A DNA stretch of 64,000 nucleotides from Streptomyces griseosporeus (lineage in GTDB: Bacteria > Actinomycetota > Actinomycetes > Streptomycetales > Streptomycetaceae), in assembly GCF_014656055.1 (NCBI RefSeq), contig NZ_BNBR01000009.1, positions 167,481 through 231,480 of the forward strand, given 5' to 3'. The notes under the pieces were generated by a model. The model made no database searches. It saw only the letters and a list, made by a program, of their open reading frames with translations, and was not told where the DNA came from. Below, piece after piece: positions 10,804 through 18,809 of the stretch. Both the position numbers and the translations under genes were made by a program. Every line of letters starts with the position of its first letter. The stretch's first letter is position 1.

Positions 10804-11655
10804 CTACTTGACCGACCCCGCCATCACGCCCTGCACGAAGTGCCGCTGGAAGGCGAAGAACACCACCACCGGCACCACCAGCGACACGAACGCGCCGGGC
10901 GCCAGCACATCGACGTTGCTGCCGAACTGCCGTATCTGCGACTGGAGCTGCACGGTCAGCGGCTGGGAGGAGCTGTCCGCGAAGAGCAGCGCCACCAGCA
11001 TGTCGTTCCACACCCACAGGAACTGGAAGATCGCCAGGGAGGCGATCGCCGGCCGGCCCACCGGCAGCACCAGCCGGGTGAAGATCCGCCACTCGCTGCC
11101 GCCGTCCATCCGCGCCGCCTCCAGCATCTCCTTCGGCATCTCGGCGAAGTAGTTGCGCAGCAGGAACACGGCGAAGGGCAGGCCGTAGGCGACGTGGAAG
11201 AGGACCACGCCGGGGATCGTGCCGAACAGGCCCAGCTGGCCGAAGAGTTTGGCGACCGGCAGCAGGCCGATCTGCACGGGCACCACCAGCAGGGCGACCA
11301 CCAGCAGGAACAGTGGCTCGCGCAGCGGGAAGTCCAGCCAGGCGAAGGCGTATCCGGCGAGGGCGGCCAGCACCACGACCAGCACGGTCGTCGGCACCGA
11401 GATGAGGACGGTGTTCCAGAAGGCCTGGGTGATCCCGGCGTTCTTCAGCAGTGCCGAGTAGTTGTCGAAGGACAGCTGCCCGGGGCTGGAGAACACCGTC
11501 CACCAGCCGCCCTTCGCCGAGTCCTCGGCCGACCGCAGCGACGACAGGAACAGCCCGGCGAGCGGTGTCATCCACACCAGCCCGACCACCACGAGGAAGG
11601 CCTGCACGAGCCCGTTGCCCAGGCCGCGCCTGACCCGGTTCATGGCCGTGTTCAT
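10804..11655 (-). CDS. Carbohydrate ABC transporter permease, MalG/AglG type
   Basis: Inner-membrane permease of a CUT1 sugar importer, 283 residues with six predicted membrane segments and the EAA loop EAARMDGGSEWRIFTRLVLPVGRP that contacts the ATPase. The ATG at 11655 overlaps the stop of the upstream permease (ATGA) and follows AAGGAGT. It is the last gene of the minus-strand alpha-glucoside unit. No ATPase gene is present; in Streptomyces the shared ATPase MsiK, encoded elsewhere, usually energises such systems. Confidence 0.92.
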   Translation of the reverse strand: MNTAMNRVRRGLGNGLVQAFLVVVGLVWMTPLAGLFLSSLRSAEDSAKGGWWTVFSSPGQLSFDNYSALLKNAGITQAFWNTVLISVPTTVLVVVLAALAGYAFAWLDFPLREPLFLLVVALLVVPVQIGLLPVAKLFGQLGLFGTIPGVVLFHVAYGLPFAVFLLRNYFAEMPKEMLEAARMDGGSEWRIFTRLVLPVGRPAIASLAIFQFLWVWNDMLVALLFADSSSQPLTVQLQSQIRQFGSNVDVLAPGAFVSLVVPVVVFFAFQRHFVQGVMAGSVK

Positions 11656-13013
11656 CGCTGACTCCTTCGGAAACGGCGGACGTTGAAGACCATGGCGGGG
11701 ATGACCAGGAGCAGCAGCAGGACGCCGAGCGCGCTGCCGAGGCCCTGGTTGTTGCCGCCGCCGAACGACACCAGCCACATCTGGGTCGCGAGGACGGTCG
11801 CGTCCTCCTGCACGGGCCCGGGCGCGATGATGTAGACGAGGTCGAAGACCTTCATCACGTTGATGACGAGGGTGACGAAGACGACCGTGAGGACGGGTGC
11901 CAGCAGCGGCACGGTGATCCGCCGGAAGATCTGCCACTCGTTCGCGCCGTCCATCCGCGCCGCCTCCAGCGCGTCCCGGGGCAGGGTGGAGAGCCCGGCG
12001 CCGATGAGGACCATCGCGAAGCCGGTCCAGATCCACAGGTACGCGCCGATGATCGCCGGGGTGACCAGCGTCGGCCCGAGCCAGGAGACGCCCTCGTAGG
12101 GCGGGGCGAAATTGGAGGCGGGCAGCTTCAGCGTGTACGCGCCGTCGTCCAGGTCCTCGAAGCGGAAGGAGCCGTCGGCGGCGGTGGTCGTGGAGGCGAC
12201 GGTCTTCCCGTCGCGGACCGCCTGGACCTTCATCTCGGGCAGGCCGCTCTCCTCGGGGTCGACCCGGCCCTGCCGCCCTCCCCCGCCGGGCGTGAAGTCC
12301 AGGTAGACCACGCCGCCCAGCTCGCCGTGGCCCGCCGTGCGGCCGGCCGCCGCGGAGGCCCGCTTCGCGTCGCCCGGCAGGTCGCCGGGGAGGACGCCGA
12401 CCAGGCCGAGGGCGACCGTGCGGCCCGGCGTCACGCTCGCGCTCGTCCGGTAGGAGCCGTCCGCCTCCTTGGTCAGCCCCTGCCCGTCGCGGGCCCGGGC
12501 CGTCGGGTAGGACGAGGTCCCGGCGAAGGCGTCGTGGACGGAGACCACGGCCGCGTTCAGGACGCCCTTGTCGGGGTCCTCGTCGTAGGCGAGGCGGAAG
12601 ATGATGCCGGCGGCGAGGAAGGACACCGCCATCGGCATGAACAGCAGCAGCTTGAAGGCGGTCGCCCAGCGGACCTTCTCCACCAGCACGGCGAGGATCA
12701 GGCCGAGGCCGGTGAGCAGCGCGGGGGCCACCACCACCCAGATCGTGGTGTTGCGGATGGCCTTGAGGGTGGCCGGGTCGCGGAACATCTCGGCGTAGTT
12801 CTCGCCGCCGACGAACCGGGTGCCGGAGGCGTCGAAGAAGCTGCGTCCGACGGAGAACAGCACCGGGTAGACGACGAGCGCGCCCAGCAGGAGCAGCGCG
12901 GGGAAGACGAAGAGCAGGGCGACGGTCCGCCCGCGCCGCCGGGTACGGCGTACCCGGTCGGGCGCGGGGGTCGTCCCCGGCCGCGTCTCTTTGGTGACGA
13001 CGGTCGCGGTCAT
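11652..13013 (-). CDS. Carbohydrate ABC transporter permease, MalF/AglF type, with extracytoplasmic insertion
   Basis: The 453-residue permease is much longer than a usual six-helix CUT1 permease of about 300. Membrane helices flank a hydrophilic insertion at residues 145-312. Within it, residues 230-300 read like a carboxypeptidase-regulatory or SdrD-B beta-sandwich (GGVVYLDFTPGG, then TTTAADGSFRFEDLDDGAYT), a fold usually found in secreted proteins. The EAA loop EAARMDGANEWQIFRRITVP is intact. E. coli MalF also has a periplasmic loop that contacts the binding protein, so a docking role is plausible. The ATG at 13013 (MTATVVTKETRPG) is five bases past the stop of the binding-protein gene. 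Confidence 0.9.
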   Translation of the reverse strand: MTATVVTKETRPGTTPAPDRVRRTRRRGRTVALLFVFPALLLLGALVVYPVLFSVGRSFFDASGTRFVGGENYAEMFRDPATLKAIRNTTIWVVVAPALLTGLGLILAVLVEKVRWATAFKLLLFMPMAVSFLAAGIIFRLAYDEDPDKGVLNAAVVSVHDAFAGTSSYPTARARDGQGLTKEADGSYRTSASVTPGRTVALGLVGVLPGDLPGDAKRASAAAGRTAGHGELGGVVYLDFTPGGGGRQGRVDPEESGLPEMKVQAVRDGKTVASTTTAADGSFRFEDLDDGAYTLKLPASNFAPPYEGVSWLGPTLVTPAIIGAYLWIWTGFAMVLIGAGLSTLPRDALEAARMDGANEWQIFRRITVPLLAPVLTVVFVTLVINVMKVFDLVYIIAPGPVQEDATVLATQMWLVSFGGGNNQGLGSALGVLLLLLVIPAMVFNVRRFRRSQR

Positions 13014-13018
13014 GACGA

Positions 13019-14344
13019 TCAGCCCTGGTAGGCCTTGGCCGCGGCGGCTTCCAGCTTGGCCGCGGTCGCCTTCGGGTCGGACGGGTCGCGCAGGAAGTCC
13101 TGGAGGATCTTCCACTCGCCGGCGCCCTTGGTGCCGCCGAAGGCCGCCGGGGCCTGGTCGGACATGTCGAAGCGGACCGAGTCCCCGGCCTGGACGAGGG
13201 ACTTGGCGGTGGCCCGGGTGACGTCGTCACCGTAGGAGGCGAGGTCGAGCTGCTTGTTCGGGGAGAGGAAGCCGCCGGCGCCGGCCCACACGGCCGCGGC
13301 CTCCGGGGTGGCGAGGTACTCGACGAGCTTCATGCCGGCGTCGGCGTTCTTGCCGTCCTTCAGGACGACGGCCGCGTCACCGCCGCTGACCACGGGGGCG
13401 GTGCCGCCGCCGACCGCGGGGAACGGGAAGAAGTTCGCGTCCTTGCCGATGGACCTGCCGAACTGGTCCTTGGCGACACCGGCGACGAAGTCGCCCTCGT
13501 AGACCATGCCGGCCTCGGGCTTGGGTCCGAACACCTTCTCCACCGAGCCGGGGAAGTCGGTGTTGAGGGCGCCCTTCTGGCCGCCGGCGATGAGCTGCTT
13601 GTCCTTGAACAGCTTGCCGAGAGTGTCCAGCGCCTGGACGACGGAGGCATCCGTCCACTTCAGCTTGTGCGCGGCGAGCGCGTCGTACTTCTCGGGTCCG
13701 GCCTGGGAGAGGTAGACGTTCTCGAACCAGTCGGTGAGGGTCCAGCCGTCCTGGCCTGCGACGGAGAAGGCGGCGAGGCCGGAGTCGGAGACGGTGTGGC
13801 CGGCCTTCAGCAGGTCGTCGAAGGTCTTGGGCGGCTGCACGCCGGCCTGGGTGAGGGCGTCGGGGCTGTACCAGACGGTCGACTTGTGGGCGGCCTTGAA
13901 GTAGAGGCCGTACAGCTTGCCGTCGACGCTGCCGTACTTCTTCCACACGGGCGCGTACCCGGCGTCCACGGACTTCGTCGCGGTCGCGGACAGCGGCGTG
14001 AGCCAGCCCTTCTGCGCGAACTGCTGCAGGACGCCGACCTGCGGGACCATGACGACGTCGGGGGCGTTGCCGCCCTCGATCTTGCTGCCGACGACGGTGG
14101 AGACGTTGTCGCCGGTGGAGACGAACTGCGTCTTGGCGCCGGTCTTCTCGGTGAAGGCGTCCAGCACCTTCTGGAAGTTCTTCTGCTCGCTGCCGGACCA
14201 GACGCCGGCCACGGTGACGGTCTGCCCGCTGAGCGCCTTGTCGCCGCCGCCCGCCGAGACGGGGCCGCCGCCGCAGGCGGTCGCGCCGAGGGCGAGGACC
14301 AGCGCGGTGCAGCCGGTGAGCAGGGTGGTGCGTCGTTGCATCAT
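13019..14344 (-). CDS. Sugar-binding lipoprotein of the alpha-glucoside ABC transporter, AglE type
   Basis: Extracellular solute-binding protein of family 1, 441 residues. The N-terminus MMQRRTTLLTGCTALVLALGATAC is a lipoprotein signal ending in the lipobox cysteine C24. The mature part has family features (TVAGVWSGSEQKNFQKVLDAF, APDVVMVPQVGVLQQFA, TPEAAAVWAGAGGF). GAAGGGACA precedes the ATG pair at 14344. It lies between the alpha-glucosidase and two permeases on one strand, so it probably delivers alpha-glucosides or trehalose/maltose-like sugars. The exact ligand is not readable from sequence. Confidence 0.9.
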   Translation of the reverse strand: MMQRRTTLLTGCTALVLALGATACGGGPVSAGGGDKALSGQTVTVAGVWSGSEQKNFQKVLDAFTEKTGAKTQFVSTGDNVSTVVGSKIEGGNAPDVVMVPQVGVLQQFAQKGWLTPLSATATKSVDAGYAPVWKKYGSVDGKLYGLYFKAAHKSTVWYSPDALTQAGVQPPKTFDDLLKAGHTVSDSGLAAFSVAGQDGWTLTDWFENVYLSQAGPEKYDALAAHKLKWTDASVVQALDTLGKLFKDKQLIAGGQKGALNTDFPGSVEKVFGPKPEAGMVYEGDFVAGVAKDQFGRSIGKDANFFPFPAVGGGTAPVVSGGDAAVVLKDGKNADAGMKLVEYLATPEAAAVWAGAGGFLSPNKQLDLASYGDDVTRATAKSLVQAGDSVRFDMSDQAPAAFGGTKGAGEWKILQDFLRDPSDPKATAAKLEAAAAKAYQG

Positions 14345-14382
14345 CGTTGATGTCCCTTCGAAGGTGGGAGAACAGACGGGGC

Positions 14383-16008
<1,626 letters not shown>

Positions 16009-16010
16009 GC

Positions 16011-16045
16011 ATGCATGTTAGGTAGGCGTGTCGTCAGGGTGTCAA
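16011..16045 (-). promoter_or_regulatory. Candidate leaderless promoter and third operator copy before alpha-glucosidase
   Basis: On the minus strand TTGACA (16045-16040) and TAACAT (16020-16015) form a -35/-10 pair with a long 19-base spacer; a transcript would begin at about 16008, the A of the ATG, explaining the missing ribosome-binding site. The sequence ATGCATGTTAGGTAG (16011-16025) overlaps the -10 and is an imperfect copy of the TACCTnnnAGGTA palindromes at 16129 and 17469: the right arm is conserved, the left is degenerate. Confidence 0.5.
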
Positions 16046-16128
16046 TGAAAGGAACAGAAGCTACTGGCTGGTTGATCTGCCAAAGCCGGACCAATCCGGG
16101 CATCCTGAGGGCAGATGAGACGTCCGCG

Positions 16129-16143
16129 TTACCTAACAGGTAA
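16129..16143. promoter_or_regulatory. Inverted repeat TTACCT-AAC-AGGTAA, candidate operator
   Basis: A perfect 6-bp inverted repeat with a 3-base centre lies between the orphan binding-protein stop codon and the alpha-glucosidase start. It matches the palindrome in the padR/binding-protein divergent promoter at 17469 except for the outermost base pair. A 15-mer of this form recurring twice in 1.4 kb is unlikely by chance in such GC-rich DNA. Confidence 0.65.
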
Positions 16144-17412
16144 CTAGCGTCGGGAGAGGGCCGCCAGCTCGCGGGCGAGGCGCCGCACGGCGGTCGCGGC
16201 CGTCTCGTGCCCGGTCAGCGCGTCGTGCACGACCGCCTGCACCGCGAGGCTGACCTGGTCGTAACGCGGGCTCTTGGGGCGCGGGGCGGCGTTCAGCACG
16301 CTCTCGCGCAGGGTCGGCAGATAGGGGAACCGCCGGATCAGCCCGGGGTCGTCGTAGAGCGCGGCGCGGACCGGCGGCAGCGCGCCGCGGGTGAGGACCT
16401 GCCGCTGGACCGGCTCGCTGGTCAGGTACGCGATCAGCCGGGCCGCGGACTCGGGATGCCGGCTGTGGCTGCTGACGGCGAGGTTGGAGCCGCCGAGCAC
16501 ACTGGTGCCGGGGCCGTCGGGACCGGGCAGCGGGACGACGCCGATCTTCCCGGCGACCTTCGAGCCGGGCGCGGAGGCCACGGCGTAGGCGTAGGGCCAG
16601 TTGCGCAGGAAGAGCAGCCGGCCGTCCTGGAAGGCCTGCTTGGACTCCTCCTCCTTGTACGTCAGCGCCTCTTTCGGGATCCAGCCCTCGCGTACGCCGC
16701 GCACCAGGAAGCCCAGCCCCTCGCGGGCGGCGGCGGAGTCGACGGTGACGCGGGCGCCCTCGTCGCCGAGGATGGTGCCGCCCGCCGAGTAGACCGCCTC
16801 GGCCGCGTTCACGGTCAGCCCCTCGTACGGCAGGAACTGCCCGGCGTAGCCGTCGAGGCCGTACTTCGGCGCGACCGTGCGGGCGTCGCGCTCCAGCTCG
16901 GCCCAGGTGCGCGGCGGCGGCAGGCCCTCGCGGTCCAGGACGTCCTTGCGGTACAGCAGGAGTCCGGCGTTGGTGACGTACGGGACGGCGTAGAGGTGTC
17001 CGTCGTAGGTGGCCGTGCCGACGACCGGCGGCAGGAAGGCGTCCAGCGGGAAGCGGTCGCGCTCCAGCGGGCGGATCCAGCCGGCCGCGGCGAACTCCGG
17101 CGTCCAGTCGACGTCGATGTTGAGGACGTCGAACCGGCCGCGTCCGCCGCGCAGGTCGGTGACCATCTGCGCGCGGGTCTCGTCGGCGGAGTCCGGCAGC
17201 TCGACGAGGGTGACCCGCTCGCCGGGATGGGTGCGGTTCCAGCCCTCCAGCAGCGGCCCGAGATAGCCGGTGAGGTCACCGGCGGTGGCCAGCGTGAGCG
17301 GCCCGCGCCCGCCGCCGGCGCCCACGTCGGCGCGGGCCCCGGAGGCGACGTAGCCGGTGAGCACGACGAGCAGAACGAGAAGGCCCCTACCGGCGGCGTG
17401 TATCCACCGCAT
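16144..17412 (-). CDS. Orphan extracellular solute-binding protein, sugar ABC family
   Basis: A 422-residue family 1 solute-binding protein (LTLATAGDLTGYLGPLLEGWNRTHPGERV; DVLNIDVDWTPEFAAAGWI; VLGGSNLAVSSHSRHPESA). Its N-terminus is a signal peptide with an ARA-D type cleavage site and no lipobox cysteine, odd for a Gram-positive binding protein. GGGAGG stands six bases before the ATG at 17412. It has no permease of its own and lies upstream of an alpha-glucosidase and a complete binding-protein/permease set in the same direction. It may be a second receptor for that transporter or a sensor. Identical operator-like palindromes flank the gene on both sides. Confidence 0.82.
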   Translation of the reverse strand: MRWIHAAGRGLLVLLVVLTGYVASGARADVGAGGGRGPLTLATAGDLTGYLGPLLEGWNRTHPGERVTLVELPDSADETRAQMVTDLRGGRGRFDVLNIDVDWTPEFAAAGWIRPLERDRFPLDAFLPPVVGTATYDGHLYAVPYVTNAGLLLYRKDVLDREGLPPPRTWAELERDARTVAPKYGLDGYAGQFLPYEGLTVNAAEAVYSAGGTILGDEGARVTVDSAAAREGLGFLVRGVREGWIPKEALTYKEEESKQAFQDGRLLFLRNWPYAYAVASAPGSKVAGKIGVVPLPGPDGPGTSVLGGSNLAVSSHSRHPESAARLIAYLTSEPVQRQVLTRGALPPVRAALYDDPGLIRRFPYLPTLRESVLNAAPRPKSPRYDQVSLAVQAVVHDALTGHETAATAVRRLARELAALSRR

Positions 17413-17468
17413 AGGTTCCTCCCTGTACACCGGCCACGGGCATCCTCGCCCGGGGTCAGAGGCCATGT

Positions 17469-17483
17469 ATACCTGTTAGGTAT
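17469..17483. promoter_or_regulatory. Inverted repeat ATACCT-GTT-AGGTAT in the divergent padR promoter region
   Basis: A perfect 6-bp inverted repeat with a 3-base centre, 57 bases upstream of the orphan binding protein (-) and 52 bases upstream of padR (+). GATACT (17488-17493) just to its right could be a -10 for padR. The central position suggests control of both transcripts. PadR itself is the natural candidate, although classical PadR sites have longer spacers. Confidence 0.65.
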
Positions 17484-17534
17484 GCGCGATACTAGGGCCT
17501 GGAGCACATTGGACGAGACAGGAGGACCGACGGC

Positions 17535-18050
17535 GTGCGCCTGCCCCTCCTGGCACTCCTCGCCCGTGGCCCGGCCCACGGCTACGAGCTGAAGCAGGAC
17601 CTTGAGCAACTGCTGGGCTCCGCGTACCCTCAGCCGAACGTCGGCCAGATCTATGTCACCCTCGGCCGCCTGGAGAAATCCGGGCTGATCGAGGGCGAGG
17701 ACGTGGAGCAGTCGAGCCGGCCCAACAAGAAGGTCTATCACCTCACCGACGCCGGGCGGGAGGCGCTGCACGCCTGGTTCGAGGAGACCGAGGACGAGCC
17801 GCGGGTACGGGACGAGTTCTTCATGAAGCTGGCGCTCGCCCCGCAGACCGGTCTCGCCGACCAGATCGCCCTGATCAACCGGCAGCGGCGCCAGTACCTC
17901 AACACCATGCGCAGTCTGTCGAAACTGGCCGCGGCCGAGGACCGGGACAACCGCATGGCCCATCTGCTGATCGAGGGCGCGATGCTGCACCTGCAGGCCG
18001 ATCTCGACTGGCTGGAGCGGTGCCAGGAAGAGCTGGAGGAACTGGAGTGA
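17535..18050 (+). CDS. PadR-family transcriptional regulator
   Basis: A 171-residue regulator with an N-terminal winged helix (LPLLALLARGPAHGYELKQDLEQLLG, then PNVGQIYVTLGRLEKSGLIEG and the wing RPNKKVYHLTDAGREAL) and a C-terminal helical dimerisation region (PadR subfamily-2 layout). The GTG at 17535 is chosen because MRLPLLALLARGPAHGYEL is the conserved start and AGGAGG lies nine bases upstream. Its stop overlaps the following ABC ATPase gene (GTGA); PadR proteins often autoregulate a neighbouring ABC exporter. The palindrome at 17469 may be its own operator. Confidence 0.92.
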   Translation: MRLPLLALLARGPAHGYELKQDLEQLLGSAYPQPNVGQIYVTLGRLEKSGLIEGEDVEQSSRPNKKVYHLTDAGREALHAWFEETEDEPRVRDEFFMKLALAPQTGLADQIALINRQRRQYLNTMRSLSKLAAAEDRDNRMAHLLIEGAMLHLQADLDWLERCQEELEELE

Positions 18051-18808
18051 GCGCAACTCCGGGCGACGGTTCCGCTCCCGTGCTGCGCGCCGAGGGCCTG
18101 GTCAAGACGCACCATGGCGAGGGCGCCCCGGCGCATGCCGTGCGCGGGGTGGACCTGTCCGTGCGGCGGGGCGAGTTCGTCGCCGTCACCGGCCCGTCCG
18201 GCGCCGGCAAGTCGACGCTGCTGCACCTGCTGGGCGGGCTGCAGCGGCCGGACGAGGGCAGCATCTGGCTGGACGAGGTGCGGGCCGACGGCTGGAGCGA
18301 GGCCCGCTGGGCGGTGGAGCGCCGCAAGCGGATCGGGATCGTGTTCCAGTTCTTCAACCTGGTGTCGAACCTGTCGGTCGCCGACAACGTGGAGCTGCCC
18401 GCGCTGCTCGCCGGCCTGCCGCCGAAGCGGGCGCGCGCCGAGCGGGAGGCGCTGCTCGGCGAGCTGGGCCTGGCCGGCAAGGAGCGGAGCATGCCGGGCG
18501 AGCTGTCCGGCGGCGAGCAGCAGCGCGTGGCGCTGGCCCGCGCCCTGGTCAACCACCCTCCGCTGCTGCTGGCCGACGAACCCGCGGGCAGCCTGGACAG
18601 CAAGGGCACGCGCGAGGTGATGCGGCTGCTGTCCCGCTTCCACCAGCGCGGCCAGACGATCGTGCTGGTCACCCACGACGCCCGGCTGGCGAGCGCCGCG
18701 GACCGGGTGATCAGCTTCTTCGACGGGCGGATAGCCGACGACGCGACGCTGGAGGGCACCCCGGCACGCGGCAAGGGCATATCCGGCGTGCTGGAGCTCA
18801 GGGACTGA
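18047..18808 (+). CDS. ABC transporter ATP-binding protein, MacB/LolD type
   Basis: A 253-residue ATPase with Walker A GPSGAGKST (49-57), Q-loop FQFFNLV, signature LSGGEQQR, Walker B LLLADEP and the H-loop THDARL. The sequence type is that of LolD/MacB ATPases that pair with FtsX-fold permeases, and such a permease begins one base after this gene. The GTG start at 18047 overlaps the padR stop. Likely substrates for this class are lipoproteins, peptides or drugs; nothing here fixes one. Confidence 0.93.
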   Translation: MSATPGDGSAPVLRAEGLVKTHHGEGAPAHAVRGVDLSVRRGEFVAVTGPSGAGKSTLLHLLGGLQRPDEGSIWLDEVRADGWSEARWAVERRKRIGIVFQFFNLVSNLSVADNVELPALLAGLPPKRARAEREALLGELGLAGKERSMPGELSGGEQQRVALARALVNHPPLLLADEPAGSLDSKGTREVMRLLSRFHQRGQTIVLVTHDARLASAADRVISFFDGRIADDATLEGTPARGKGISGVLELRD

Positions 18809-18809
18809 G

